Shown piece by piece: positions 1-11,546 of a stretch of 64,000 bases of DNA. Below the pieces are notes generated by a model. The model saw only the letters and a program-made list of their open reading frames with translations, was not told the DNA's origin and did not search any database. The number at the start of each line of letters is the position of its first letter. Position 1 is the first letter of the stretch. Origin of the DNA: Darksidea phi. Taxonomy: Eukaryota; Ascomycota; Dothideomycetes; Pleosporales; Lentitheciaceae. Made by a program: the position numbers and the translations under genes. The stretch lies in assembly GCA_030770425.1 (NCBI GenBank), contig JASJFT010000014.1, positions 124,001-188,000 of the forward strand. The letters run 5' to 3'.

Positions 1-1966
1 TTAGCTTCTCCCCAATTTTCGATATTGTTCGCTTGCTTCTCTGCCGCTTTGGTAGATAGTCGCTACCAGATGCGTTCTCCCTATTCAACCTACGTGCAGC
101 TCGGATTGACCCGATGAACGCCACGGTAACGATAATAAGCCATAGCAGAGCTCCGAAATACATGATTTTTGCCGATTGTCCTCTTTCCGCGCCTTCTAGA
201 CTTCCAAAGTAGAAGTTGTGTTCGCGACCATAATTGACGGTAAGAATCATGTAATATGACGATAGAGCCTGGAGGATCACTTCCGCGAATAGAAATGCCT
301 TGGCTGCAGAGAAATCTACCGCGTCGAAGGGTTGTAGACCAATTAGCAAGAACGTTAGCCAAGCAAGCCGAGGCATTGAGCACCAGAGTAACATCAACTG
401 AATAACGGGAATGTCTTCATAACCAACGGTTCCCTGAACAAGAGTGGCGTTGATCCAGTTTGCAAGCAGTTGAAGAGCGGCGATTGAAATCCCCATGGAG
501 AATGAAGACGACGGGTGCGGGAACCATAGAAAGCCGCGTGCGATTTGATGGGTTCTTGCTCCTCGAGTGTGGAATGCGGCAAGGAAAGTAGCTACATTGG
601 CCAGGACGAAGCTTCCGAGCTTCCATTCGTTCGGGACGGGTTTTTTCGCTGCCTCGATAGGGTTCAAACGGGTACTAGGGGCCATGTGTGAACCATTGGA
701 TGGTTTGATAGTCCATTGCCATGGAATCATCTCGAGGGCAATGGGGGCGGCTAATTGGCGCCAATTGTTTGGGAGCCCGTGCCAGTCCTGCACATCGCCA
801 CAGAGATCGTGGAGCCACTTTACATAGTCCATTCGGGTCTCGAAAATCTGGCATGAACCTCCGCAGGAATTGTAGCTAATGTTGCGGCAGAAGCAAGCCC
901 TGTCGATCGTGCGCTTGACCTCGCAGTAGCCACTAGAGTCGAGTCCACAAGCATCGGTTGCACATTGATGGACAAGCCCGGTCACCTGCTCTGTCATATC
1001 CGTAACGCACGTGGGCCAGTGCCAGTCTTCGATGGGGATATAAGCGAATCCTGTGATTTTGAGTGAATCCTTCCAGTTTTCGGGTAGAGACGTAGGCCCA
1101 CAGGTGACATATAACCATAGCTGCTCCTGCGTCCAATCTAAGTGCCCTGGCCCTGAACAAGGTTCCTCTTCGGGATCTATAGTGAAGGTGCTGCAGAAGC
1201 ATTCTTTATCAAAATAATCGCCATATCCGATGCTACGCCGGGTCAGATCGTAACCGACGGTTTCAAAGTCCAGCGCGACCATAGACTGTAGGTCTACACG
1301 ATATTCCCAAGGACGATCTGCCCTTCCGGTATGTTGGGTGGTGCTTGTGAAACTACAGGAGGCCATTACATGTTGGAACGGCTCCATCGAGAGGGACGAA
1401 ACCGAGCCCGTTAGGCATGTTGGTGCGTGGTATGCCACGCTAACGGCCGCATATCCTTTAGCCAGGGAGGCCGGTGAGAGGTTTTGCAGCTCGTTGGTGT
1501 CGCCAACATCGACAAGCCACGTTCGACCCGTAATGCCATGGATCCACCGATACAACTGTGCTTTGGCGAGTACTGACCTACTGCAATACGGGAGATAACC
1601 TCTGATAACATCGGAGGAGAACCCAGTGCTGAGACAGCTGAGTTGAGTCAGCCATTGATGATGGGTGCAGATAATTCCGAAGTGACGCGTGCACTGTTTG
1701 CCGGTACATTCCGTCATGGTATGCAGCCAGGTGGATGGATCTTGCTGAGCGATGCACTGTGGCATAGGAGTCAAGTCTTCAGGATTCACCCAGCCATTGC
1801 GATTGTCTTGAGGGGTCAAGATACGACCATCCCCGTTAGAATTAACGCTAGTGGCATAGAGCGCTTCTACTGGAGTCGTATTAGCGTCAAAGATAATAAA
1901 GCTATTGAGAGGGAAATACCTTCCGCAGCGACACCGCAAATTCCAGCCGTTAACAACACAAGACAT
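1..1966 (-). CDS. Large cysteine-rich ectodomain plus multi-pass membrane protein, 3' end outside the window
   Basis: One uninterrupted minus-strand frame (no TAA, TAG or TGA) runs from a stop at 1994-1996 to the left edge, over 650 codons. The first in-frame ATG is at 1966. The N-terminal ~450 residues are rich in Cys and Trp, with motifs such as ECTGKQCTRHFG, THHQWLTQLSCLST and LPYCSRSVLAKAQLY. The last ~200 hold four or five hydrophobic segments, for example LLWLIIVTVAFIGSI, then a basic tail. I recognise this as a family of fungal hypothetical membrane proteins without assigned function. The true 5' end may be an upstream exon: on the minus strand a CTAAC branch-like site (about 2020) and candidate AGs precede the first codons, and no signal peptide is seen in this exon. 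The C-terminus is cut by the window edge. The frame is certain; start and function are not. Confidence 0.82.
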   Translation of the reverse strand, partial: MSCVVNGWNLRCRCGRYFPLNSFIIFDANTTPVEALYATSVNSNGDGRILTPQDNRNGWVNPEDLTPMPQCIAQQDPSTWLHTMTECTGKQCTRHFGIICTHHQWLTQLSCLSTGFSSDVIRGYLPYCSRSVLAKAQLYRWIHGITGRTWLVDVGDTNELQNLSPASLAKGYAAVSVAYHAPTCLTGSVSSLSMEPFQHVMASCSFTSTTQHTGRADRPWEYRVDLQSMVALDFETVGYDLTRRSIGYGDYFDKECFCSTFTIDPEEEPCSGPGHLDWTQEQLWLYVTCGPTSLPENWKDSLKITGFAYIPIEDWHWPTCVTDMTEQVTGLVHQCATDACGLDSSGYCEVKRTIDRACFCRNISYNSCGGSCQIFETRMDYVKWLHDLCGDVQDWHGLPNNWRQLAAPIALEMIPWQWTIKPSNGSHMAPSTRLNPIEAAKKPVPNEWKLGSFVLANVATFLAAFHTRGARTHQIARGFLWFPHPSSSFSMGISIAALQLLANWINATLVQGTVGYEDIPVIQLMLLWCSMPRLAWLTFLLIGLQPFDAVDFSAAKAFLFAEVILQALSSYYMILTVNYGREHNFYFGSLEGAERGQSAKIMYFGALLWLIIVTVAFIGSIRAARRLNRENASGSDYLPKRQRSKRTISKIGEKL

Positions 1967-1996
1967 AGACCAGATATTCTCATGCTGATAGCGCTA

Positions 1997-2486
1997 AGGC
2001 ACCTTACGCTTGAAATAGGTTAGAGCGATAGTTTTGGGGGATTTTTGATTCAGTTGCGATTCTATACTTCGCCTCTCAGGTGCGGGGTTGCGAACAGTCG
2101 TGTCCGGGCTCAGGCAATTTCGCTAACGGATTATCGATTATCCGTAGAGACTGCCGTGATAGGAAGCCTGGCCGTTTAAGCTTCATGTCCCTGTACGCAT
2201 TTCAAAGCCACAACATGCAAAATCTGAGGTATTTTGGCTTCGGGTCAATTTATTCCGGACGTCTCGCTTAACGACGATAAATTATCAAAAGCCGGGCTGA
2301 TATGGATAATGTCTGGGCCTAATGACTAGAGGTGCTATTTGTCGGAGAAAATCGCGCTGATAATATCACAGATTTGATTCATGGATATGCTAATCGACGA
2401 ATCCGTCCCTGCGCTACTGCAGATCCACTAATGGCAATTATTTTAAGGAGCATGCTTGTCTGCAGATTTTCAGAAGGTATGACAAG
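1997..2486. other. Intergenic region between divergent genes
   Basis: This 490-bp stretch separates the left-edge membrane protein gene (minus) from the rhamnogalacturonan lyase (plus). It may hold a first exon of the former and both promoters. No convincing ORF, RNA or repeat was seen. Confidence 0.5.
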
Positions 2487-4236
2487 ATGCGCCTCTTCAC
2501 CACTTCTGCGACTGCTCTAGCACTGGGCCAGAGCGCACATGCCGCCTTTGGCCTAAAGTCTTCGAGTTCTCGATATATTGTGGACACGGATGGCGGCCTT
2601 GTTTTCGAAGTGAATAGGTGCAGCTCCTGTCCTCGCATAATCGTCCTCTATGAATACTGACATAGTTGCAGATCCAATGGTGACATCACAAGCTTGAAGT
2701 ACAATGGTGTCGAGTATCAAGGGACGGGCAAAGCATCTGCCATCAATTCCGGCCTCGGAACGTCAACGGTGACTGGTGAGACCGTCAATGGCTACGTCAA
2801 AATCACCGTCAAGGCCAGTGGAAGCAAGGTTCCGGTCACTCAGTACTATGTAGCCAAGCCGAAGGAGGCCACAATATACATGGCAACATACATCACCGGA
2901 GAAGTCGACCCTGGCGAGCTAAGATGGCTCGCGCGGCTAAGGACGTCGGAGCTCCCGACCGGAGTGCACGGCGACGTAGGGAGCACTCGTGGATGCGAAG
3001 CTTTCGAAGGCAAAGACACGTTCAAATGCCCGAATGGACAAACAAGGTGTAAGATGTATACATCTGACCGCTTCATCGACGACAAGGTGCATTGCGTCTC
3101 GGGGTCGGTATGTAGCGCACTACTCGTCATAGAACGCAGCTAACCGACCGTGTCATAGAAAGCTGCAGTGTGTATGGTCATGCCCGGAACCGCATACGAG
3201 ACCTCCGCAGGCGGTCCTTTCATGCGCGACATCAACAGCCAGACTGGGGACAGCGACCAAGAATTATATTGGTACATGAACTCCGGCCATGTACGCACAG
3301 AGCCGTGGCGACTGGGCCTGCAGGGTCCGTATGCTATGGCATTCACCTCACCGAACATCAAACCTTCGGAAAATCTCGATACCGGCTTTTTCGGCAGTCT
3401 CAACGTTCAGGGATATGTCGCTGCGAGTGGCCGCGGAACTGTGTCCGGAAACGCTAGCGGTGTACCCAGCGGGTTTGAGACGGTAGTACATTGGCATAAC
3501 ACAAAGAACCAGTACTGGACGAAGGCTATAAATGGCGCTTACACCTCCCCGTTAATGAAGCCTGGAACGTACAGTGTCAAGCTCTACAAAGACGAATACC
3601 TCGTCGCGAACGACACCATTACTGTCACTGCCGGCCAGACAGTGAAGAAAGACATTGCATCGAAAGAGCCAAATACACCGGTCATCTGGCGCATCGGCGA
3701 GTTTGACGGTCAGCCTTTTGAACTCAAAAACGGTGATAAGATTGAGCGCATGCATCCCTCTGATGTGCGCATGGGCAGCTGGGGCGGCTCGTACACAGTC
3801 GGTTCATCGAAAGCCAGCGACTTTCCAATGGCACTGTGGTCGAAGCAAAGTGGCACTGCGATCGTTACGTTCACCTTGACGCAGGAGCAGGTAAAAGGAC
3901 ATGTACTAAGGATTGGAACAACACTGTCATTCAAAGGAGGGAGGCCTTCAGTCAAGATCAACAGCTGGACTGGAAGTGACCCCGGAGCACCGGTAAGTTT
4001 GGTAGAGAATACAGAATGAATTATGGATTGTACTAATGAATTCGCAGGTGCTGATCGATTCACGGGGTCTGACCCGTGGAGCATATCGTGGATGGGGCGA
4101 TGTTTATACTTGGACTGTGCCGTCGAGCGCCTTTAAAGTTGGTTCGAACACGCTTACTGTCGGCGTGTATGGCAGTGGTGATGCGAGTTGGCTGAGTGCA
4201 AACTACATCGTCGACGCGCTAGAACTGCAGGATTGA
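2487..4236 (+). CDS. rglA: Secreted rhamnogalacturonan lyase, polysaccharide lyase family 4
   Basis: Exons are 2487-2617, 2672-3107, 3159-3992 and 4048-4236, giving 529 residues, the usual length of Aspergillus RglA. All three introns are GT-AG and keep frame. A signal peptide covers about residues 1-20 (MRLFTTSATALALGQSAHAA). The N-terminal catalytic beta-domain includes LRWLARLRTSELPTGVHGDV, the Cys pairs around CPNGQTRCKMY, and YWYMNSGHVRTEPW. Lys171 and His233 sit where I recall the catalytic Lys150 and His210 of the mature A. aculeatus enzyme. The central FnIII-like domain contains MKPGTYSVKLYKDEYLV, and the C-terminal carbohydrate-binding-like domain ends in YIVDALELQD. The enzyme cleaves the alternating rhamnose-galacturonate backbone of pectin RG-I by beta-elimination outside the cell. 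The gene looks intact; regulation cannot be read from the sequence. Confidence 0.95.
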
Positions 4237-6548
4237 GTAGTGTGCGCGCTATAACTCGCCGTTGAGCGAAAGCAATCTATATCACCCTTATTGTTAAGGC
4301 GAAGCTAAACGCCATCTACGTTCATAATCACAACCAAACCAGCTTCGGCCCTAAACCAATCAAGCCAATCACGGTCTCCGCTCCCCATAAATGGACATGA
4401 TCTGTACCGCTAATACATACACCAGCGGTGTGCTAGGAAGCAGCAACTGCGCTGGTTCAAGCTTCCAACAAATTCCTAGCCATGCACAAAGCTGCCTCCC
4501 TTTCAACTCCGACTTACTTCAACCTTCACTTCATCTCACCTTGACCTTCCACGTCAGCCCAAACGACCGCCATGCTCGCTCATGACCTTACCGATGCCTC
4601 AAGATGACTATTAAACCCTCAACACCGAACTGGCAGCGAGTCTTCCTACGGCCATTCCCACAGTTTCCTCATTGCCGAAGTATAGTCGTGCAAATTACTG
4701 GCACACAAAAGTGAACACACTTATTTTAAGTGTACATTACAATCAAATGAATGCCCCTCGGCGAGTCATGCATCATAGATACGGTAATTGATTGCCCGAG
4801 GCGGCCTTTGCGTAACCAACAAAAAACTATGACAAAGGGCAGCCATTCAAGAGCCTTTTCTGGAGCTTGTCACCGGTTACGACAACGATCGATCAGCTCC
4901 CCTACCGAGGCACCCGGATTCTGAGTCCAGTCAGCCGGTAGGCATGTGGGCATACGTTCCACATGGCGACATGTGGAAAGGCGAAGCATTCCCTTGCACT
5001 CGTGGATGCGAATCTGGTCGCAGGCCTTGAAGCAGCCGGGTCATGGTCGGCCACGGCCGATTATAGCGGGCGATGTCTTCTATATAAGCCTTGAAGTGCG
5101 CAGCTTTCAGATCGTTGCTGGCGATGACAGTGTTACCTATATAAATTTTCATTAATCTTCCACAATAATAGAATATTGAGGATTATATGTTTCAGATGAC
5201 AATTAAATAAAAGCTTATGAAAGGGCTGGTCACAAAATATTCTCCGCTTGGCGTCATCGATAGCTACTACTGTCCAGCCATAAGCACACGACTACAACTT
5301 GTAGGTTAGACGGAAAACCATAATGATGTCTCAGAAAACACCTTATGACTATCTTTTGGGATATTAGCAGGCACCATAGGCCTGCTGATACTGCGTTCAT
5401 ACTTCCATCGCCTTCCTAGTATCTTTAGCAGCGAGTACCCTCATTCAACTCGTGTTGCTCCTGAACCGTGAATTATAGTATATTGACCTTAGGTGATACA
5501 AGGTTTCTTGCGCTTCTTTTGTATATTTTCTATGGCAAGAGAGTACAACGGACCAATCGTGGAAGTGGAACTTGATCAGGGCGAGTAAAGGGTTGCATAT
5601 GTATGGTCTCCCTAATTCCTAGTGGCTGAGCTAATGAATTCCAGGACGAGGCCTTCTATGTGTCGCAAGGGTAAGCCCTATGTTCCGACGGGTTGTCGTG
5701 TAGCTTACCAATGTAGAGCAGTTGGTTACGTTGATTTTATACGGGCCAGATTTATAAGAAAAAGAGGAGTAGAGTTACAGCACAACGTCGACGCCTCATA
5801 CGGCACATAATCGTTCACTTGACTGTCGTATTCGAGTTTAGGATCTCCTGCTCCGAAACGTTCCCGTTTAAATGCATTGCGCTATCGCCACTTCTAGGTT
5901 AGCGATTACAGACCTCTTGCTAGTCGAACCGTGGCACCGTATTAGCGCAAAACCGGTATTCGCAATCGGTACCATGCTAGACGCTTTGGAACAGCAGGCC
6001 TGGGTCGAACATTGGCTTGCATCTCGCGCTAACTTCTAACAATAAGAATGGAATGACACCCAAAGTGATGGTACCAGCGCACATTGCTTTCAAGGTTCTG
6101 ACGAAGTGGAAGACGCGGTAGTAGGCTTGAGAGTCACTAGACACTTCTGCTTTGCGCTAAAGCTCGAAATGACTCTTTGTACTCTTCGTACATGCAGCAT
6201 TTGAGCCTCCCTATTCGCTCGTTAAGAAGATAATCAAGGACGCTTTGAGGACAAAGGGCGATTGGCGCTTCCATAATCAGATTGAAAATTTGGACTATTA
6301 TTCCCTACATGCAGGGAGGCTAGTAAAACGCTGAACAATAGACCTACTTGTCGACATGGACCATCGATTAAGGATAGTAAACAGCACATGTCAAATCAAC
6401 TAGGATTAGAGCCGTTTAACAATCCAGAGTGAAGCTCCACGTTACACAAAGGAGTGGAAAGACTAGCGCATAGCTACGCTTTAGTTTTGACCGCCAGACG
6501 ACAAACCCCTCCACAACCCGTCACAGCATCACACCGCGTTAAGCTGCC
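4237..6548. other. Gene-poor interval, 2.3 kb
   Basis: There are only short ORFs without recognisable motifs, such as 4946-5155 and 5622-5810, on both strands. No tRNA, tandem repeat or transposase motif was seen. It contains the 3' flank of the PL4 lyase and the upstream region of the F-box-like gene at 6549. Confidence 0.5.
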
Positions 6549-7545
6549 ATGGATGCTGCCGACGGCATCGACCTCTCGCGGGCCGTCCGCGACATTGCCA
6601 ATCGACTCCACAACAAGGTCAAACTAATCGCAACGACGTCCGAGCATCGGCAACCGCCATTCCGCTTCTTCGGGTTACCAAAGAACATACGGGTACTAGT
6701 GTACAGAGCCTTGCCTCTCCAAATCAAGCACGATGACGTTAAGTATGAGGACCGTGTCTGCTTAACGCTCATCACAAGAGGACTTCCTTTGGCCATACTG
6801 CGTACGTGCAAGAGGGTCCACGACGAAGCGAAAGCTGTATTTGAGGCGCGAATACGTCGCGAGATTATCAGCGTCCCTCTTCGTATCATCCTACGCGGAG
6901 AATTGGATACATCTCTTGCGACACGGCATAATACGTACATGGTTCTATCGGCGATAGCGCATGCGGTCGAGGCAGCAAAGAAGAAGATGCAGCGCCGTTA
7001 CAGATCTGTAGAGACAATTTTGTTGCCTGCTGAAGATGAGTAGCATACTCACTACTGAAAAATGACGATGCTAATATCTATTTGCACATGCCTTCAGAAT
7101 GCGGCTGTTCAAAGTCCGGTCCCACGATCCCAGCTACTCGAAGATGCCATTCCTCTCCTCCCCACCTACACGCTTCTCTGTGAGTGTATCAAAATTTGTC
7201 GTCCAGGCTGCCCGCTCTAACTCGGAAACACCAATCATCCAGCTTGTCTTCTGCCTGCCGGGCTATGACATGCAATGGACACACGGACTGGGTCACTATC
7301 CCGAATACGGGTTCAAGTGGGAAAAGGACTCCATTGGGTTCTCGAGCAATCAGGTTCTTTTCAAGATCGCGGGGTTCGTGGAGAAGCCTTGCATAGAGCA
7401 TTATAAAAAGGTTCTGGAATCGGAGATCTGTCGGAAATGTTCACCGGGGAAGTTCTGGGTGAAAGCGGGTGACGAAGACGACATGGTCTGTTCGTACTGG
7501 GTTGATCTTGAGGAGTGGACGGGGGAATGGATGGAGAGTCTATGA
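6549..7545 (+). CDS. F-box-like / 2EXR-like fungal protein, paralogue 1
   Basis: Two exons, 6549-7039 and 7098-7545, are joined by a 58-bp intron (gtagca donor, GCTAAT branch, CTTCAG acceptor, phase 2), giving 312 residues. Without splicing the frame stops at 7041, so the intron is inferred from frame and from the partner gene at 8209. Residues about 37-56 (PFRFFGLPKNIRVLVYRALP) match the F-box-like motif of fungal LPxELRxxIY proteins. A second shared block reads LPLAILRTCKRVHDEAKAVF. The C-terminus WVDLEEWTGEWMESL resembles the 8209 gene's end. Such proteins are usually hypotheticals; a role as an SCF substrate receptor is only suggested by the motif. It lies 0.66 kb upstream of its paralogue in the same orientation, and a decayed third copy is at 24.1-25.4 kb. 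Confidence 0.75.
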
Positions 7546-8208
7546 GGTGAGGGTAGGTCACAGGATATAGGCAAAATTCGGGGGAGGCGAATGCGTGAAA
7601 ACGGAATGCGGAAAGCAGAACACGGGCTCGAGGCACGGAGTGCAAAGCGGCACTTCTTGGAGAAGTTCCAATACATTGGCAATTAAAAAATTGTGAATTG
7701 ACCCGACCTCGCATTTCCGAAGTGACCGGAGCTACGGATGCACATATATGACGTGAAAAGGTGAGAAGCGTGTCCTAGGAGGAAACCTCAGTCTATTCTC
7801 TTCATCACAAAACGAGAATCATGGTCTCCTAGATGGTGATGGACCTTACTCCATCAGCAAGCGAGGAGGCACCACTCCGCTTGTTGAACTATTGTGGAAA
7901 TCAACATTGGATGCTAAACGCTGAAAGGCGGGACACTAGCAGACTGGAAACTATAATTTCGTCATAACTTTGTTTCACCTCCGAGCGCGTGCGCCACAAC
8001 TAGCATCAGGTCATGTGCGCATCCGTTCAACTACGTAATTCACATGACTTAGGCACCCCACTACCTATCTTTTGTCTATAAGTAGACATCACTTGGGGCC
8101 TATCGGACCTTCCTTCAAGTCCTCCACCTCGCCCGACATGGTGCGCGTTTAATACGAACCAGCCCACTCAACCGCTTCGACCACTACATTTGGAGCCTTC
8201 GCGTCACC
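7546..8208. other. Intergenic region and promoter of the 8209 gene
   Basis: No ORF is supported. A TATA-like TCTATAAGTAGA lies at about 8075, some 130 bp before the ATG, with pyrimidine-rich sequence between. Nothing else was seen. Confidence 0.4.
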
Positions 8209-9033
8209 ATGTCACCTTCAAACGCCAAAACTCCGTTCCGCTTTCTCGATTTGCCACTCGAGCTTCGTCTCATGGTCTACGAGATGTTGCCCAGCTACAG
8301 CCTCCATACCAATATCCAACTCCCTACGAACGCACCGAAACCCTTCGCTTTACTCACTGCCGTATCTCGCGTCATTCCCATCGCCATTCTAGCAACTTGC
8401 AAGCAAGTCTGCAACGAAGCCACAGAAATCGTCCACAAGAGAGCACGGGAATGCGCCCTCGAGGCCGCGCCGAAGCTCGTCGTATACAAGTGCGGAGGAG
8501 GCCTAGCGAGAGGAGAGCGAGACGCTTTCGACCTGCTTGCTATGTTGCTACAGGCTATCAACAACGAATACCTGGCCATTCAGAGGGCGAGAAACTGGGT
8601 ATCGATGAATGCGGCTATTGTGTATCTCGAGAAAAAAACGTTGCGGGCTTTACCTTATGAAGAGAATTGCGGCTCATGCACTGCGATAGAGCTACTCCGC
8701 GAAAACGGGTGCGAGCAGGAAATCTTGCACTTTATCCGTCGCACCGCTCACCAGCTCATTGTCTCGAAAGATGACCCTCGGCTTTTCGGCATCCAAGTCA
8801 TATATGGCACGCCCAATTTGCAGGATGACTTGAGGTATTATAGGAAGTGGCTTCAGAGCGCGTTTGCTGAAGGCTTAGGGAAGAACTTTCTAGAGTTTCC
8901 GATCAATTATGCTGGGTTTTATGCTGGGTATGTGACGGAAGGTGAGCGTAGCGCACCACTGGAGTTGACGAGCGTGTGTGATCAAATGGAGGAATGCACT
9001 TGGGCGGGAGAGTGGGTGGAAGAAGGTGGTTAA
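8209..9033 (+). CDS. F-box-like / 2EXR-like fungal protein, paralogue 2
   Basis: Single-exon ORF of 274 residues with ATG in a favourable context (GTCACCATGTC). PFRFLDLPLELRLMVYEMLP at residues about 8-27 is the F-box-like signature. The block IPIAILATCKQVCNEATEIV follows, as in the 6549 gene. The middle (YEENCGSCTAIELLRENGCE) aligns with the decayed copy at 24.3-24.6 kb. The C-terminus ends MEECTWAGEWVEEGG, like the neighbour. Known family members are mostly uncharacterised; some related proteins are SCF adaptors. This is the only one of the three copies that is open in a single exon, and it is useful as the template for judging the other two. Confidence 0.82.
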   Translation: MSPSNAKTPFRFLDLPLELRLMVYEMLPSYSLHTNIQLPTNAPKPFALLTAVSRVIPIAILATCKQVCNEATEIVHKRARECALEAAPKLVVYKCGGGLARGERDAFDLLAMLLQAINNEYLAIQRARNWVSMNAAIVYLEKKTLRALPYEENCGSCTAIELLRENGCEQEILHFIRRTAHQLIVSKDDPRLFGIQVIYGTPNLQDDLRYYRKWLQSAFAEGLGKNFLEFPINYAGFYAGYVTEGERSAPLELTSVCDQMEECTWAGEWVEEGG

Positions 9034-10226
9034 ATGGCCATGGTCAGGCCGGGTGGAGAAACAAACACATCGTTTCACATGTACAATGTTCATCGGAATA
9101 TGCGTGGTTGACTTCGAGCCTCCACCTTTACGTCCGGCGCAGATAGTGTGCTTGGGGCGCTCAACATATCAAGAGATCTATTCTCACAAAAAACTATATG
9201 GCACAATGTTCCTAGCGAGTTGCTAGCCGGATGTGAACTTACGTCCAACCTAGCATCACCCATTCACCCGCGGATTTGTTGTTGAAGTTGAAACATGAGT
9301 CTGACAGATGTCCACCGCCCCGTAATTGAGGTGAAAACCTTTCCAGCGCGTGACCTTCGTCGGCTTGAAAAAACGAGCCCAGTTGTTTTTCGAATATTGC
9401 TAAGTAGAAAGCGTCGACCCCAGACACGGCGGACCCGCACGCGTCAACCCGCTTTCAAAAGCTCTTCATTTCCCCTCAAGCTTCATTCCTCGACCGCTTA
9501 GACCAAAGATATATATAGTACTAGAGCGTAAGTCCGTATGCACTAGTCTTCTACAAATATATTAATAAACCTATTAGAACCATACTGTTCTTCCGTGTAC
9601 TATATTCTAATATCCTTTAGTTGATAATAAAAATTATTTACTTTACTGTATGATTTTATTAGAGGTAAATATTACCGTACAGGTTTCTGTCGCCACAGGA
9701 TACCCAAACTTCGGACACATGGCTGTACCTTTACCACCTTCAGGCGCCTATAAAACAGACACACGCCACCAGAACACTACCCTCATACCGCAGACGCAGT
9801 TGACACAGCCGCCATGCACAAGTTGCCGGTCCGCTACTATCTCCGCCAATATCTTCGCTGCCGGAACCGAAGAGCGGAAGTGCTATCAGAAAACCGCATA
9901 AAGTCCTGCCGGGTCGGTTATTGAAGGATGACCAGGAGGGTTGGGATGATTGGTCGATCGAAACGCAAAGTAGCAGGGTTGGGGGCGCTTTTGGAGCAAC
10001 TGGTGGGCCTCGTGTGTGACACTGCTTGAAGGGCGGAGCGTCCTAGTCTTGACTCTAAGTGTTTGTTTTGCTCACTTGATCGCTTTGGAGCTGAGGAGTA
10101 GCACAGCAAAGGACTATTCTGTTCCATCTCCATTCTAGAAAGGTAGTTTCGAAGTCATGCAACCTTTTCGTTATTGCATTTGTTGCTATTTGTCTTAAAC
10201 AAGGATCAATATTGAACCACAGAATC
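9034..10226. other. Intergenic interval with an AT-rich core
   Basis: The stretch at about 9500-9680 is strongly AT-rich and contains no ORF. Nearby ORFs (9295-9501, 9650-9901) show no motif. No terminal repeats were found. Confidence 0.4.
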
Positions 10227-11108
10227 TTATAGGTCTCCTGGCTTCCACTCATCGTCACTATCCTCTGGTGGTGGTCTCCTGGGTCGTTTTTGTGGACGCC
10301 TCGGCTGCTTCGTTGCGCAGGGCCGTCGCTTCTTCAATGCCTTGTTATTCCTACCCTTGATGTCATCCTCTGCTCTCTTCCGTTTCTTGACGCTCGCCAA
10401 AACTCCTTCTTGCTCTGTAGCAGCCGCGTCTTCTTTCGCCATCTCCGAGCCTTCCTCATCCAGTCCCTCAGCCTCCAAGATCGCCCCCCGCTCTCTCATC
10501 GCCCTCTTTACCTCCCTTTCTTCAATCTTTCCGCACATCGGCAACCCCAATAACTGCCTCTTCACACCCACAATCGTAACATCTCTCTCTAGCCTCAGCT
10601 TGCCATTCGCTCCTGTCTCACTCCGATGCCTTCTCCCTAACTGGTACCGAACCTCCCTCTCCGCTACCTTTACATCGGCGTCTGTGCGTATGGGACCAGC
10701 ACGCATCTCCGCACGTGATAACCCGATAAACCATGCGGGATGTGCTTCGCGGAACGGACGTGGAGCAGGCGGGATACCGAGAGAGTAACATTCAGAGTTT
10801 GGACTACCGTAGATGAACGTTGCAACGCCTTTGTCTTCGGCATTTCGGAGGAGGGCGAGAATGATGGAGGGCTTTGTAGAAATTTTGAAGTTGGAAAAGG
10901 TGGCAGGAAAAGTGCCAGTGGCGAGACAGGAGTGCGTATGTGATATGGCGGCGCGGATCCGGGTCTCGAGGTTGTATCCATCTTCGGTGTCCGATTCGTC
11001 GAATTGATTGTCATTTGCTTTGCAAGTGTTCTTATCTAGCGATCTTTCGCTTCTGGTAGCCTGAGGCAAGTCGTGTTCGCCTGAGTCATAGAGGTTGATG
11101 TTACTCAT
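10227..11108 (-). CDS. Unknown protein with a basic, nuclear-localisation-like C-terminus
   Basis: Open minus-strand frame of 293 residues from ATG at 11108. The frame extends a few codons upstream only through a TTG. An acidic N-terminus (FDESDTEDGYNLETRI) is followed by a compact middle with PAPRPFREAHPAWFIGLSRA and GRRHRSETGANGKLRLERDV. The C-terminal third is charged with several basic clusters (VKKRKRAEDD, KALKKRRP, RRPQKRPRRPPPEDSDDEW). These look like bipartite nuclear localisation signals, so a nuclear protein is likely. I do not recognise the family. A small ORF starting at 11546 on the same strand lies just upstream; in-frame stops prevent a simple join. Confidence 0.6.
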   Translation of the reverse strand: MSNINLYDSGEHDLPQATRSERSLDKNTCKANDNQFDESDTEDGYNLETRIRAAISHTHSCLATGTFPATFSNFKISTKPSIILALLRNAEDKGVATFIYGSPNSECYSLGIPPAPRPFREAHPAWFIGLSRAEMRAGPIRTDADVKVAEREVRYQLGRRHRSETGANGKLRLERDVTIVGVKRQLLGLPMCGKIEEREVKRAMRERGAILEAEGLDEEGSEMAKEDAAATEQEGVLASVKKRKRAEDDIKGRNNKALKKRRPCATKQPRRPQKRPRRPPPEDSDDEWKPGDL

Positions 11109-11234
11109 TTCCCCGCCCCTCAACCGTTGGCGTGTTTTTTATCATAAAACGCAGCTTGAATATAGCTGGAGCTATTCCCAAGCTCTCTCGTGGTGTTTGT
11201 GTATTGTTCAAGTCGATTGCGGTCTTCGACAAAC

Positions 11235-11546
11235 CTATTCTTGCCGCTTGGCGTCTACTTGCTTTGCCGTAAGGCCCTTGTGCTCCAATTTTCGAAATAG
11301 AGCTTCGGAAAAAAGTTGTTCTCCAGGCGTGGCAGCCGCCTCAGGTTTGGCGAGTGTTGGGCTCCTGGAAGTACCCTTGTGGTGGCCTGGGGATGATATA
11401 GGTGATCACGATGGAGATGCAGGCATTGGTGAACTTGGTGGGGTAAGAATTTCTGGTATTAGTGCGGATGCTTGGACGGACACGTCTTCGAATGCAGGCG
11501 TTGGTGCCCGCTTTGTAGGCTCGCGGACAGAATGCGCATTCCCCAT
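11235..11546 (-). pseudogene. Small ORF interrupted by one in-frame TGA
   Basis: From ATG at 11546 the frame runs 46 codons, meets TGA at 11406-11408, then continues in the same frame for 56 more codons to TAG at 11235-11237. Both parts look coding: Pro/Ser-rich before the stop (EILTPPSSPMPASPS), charged and amphipathic after it (LFSEALFRKLEHKGLTAKQV). The start MGNAHS fits the MGxxxS pattern for N-myristoylation. It may be a recently killed gene (CGA to TGA), a readthrough ORF, or 5' exons of the neighbouring gene. No family recognised. Confidence 0.4.
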
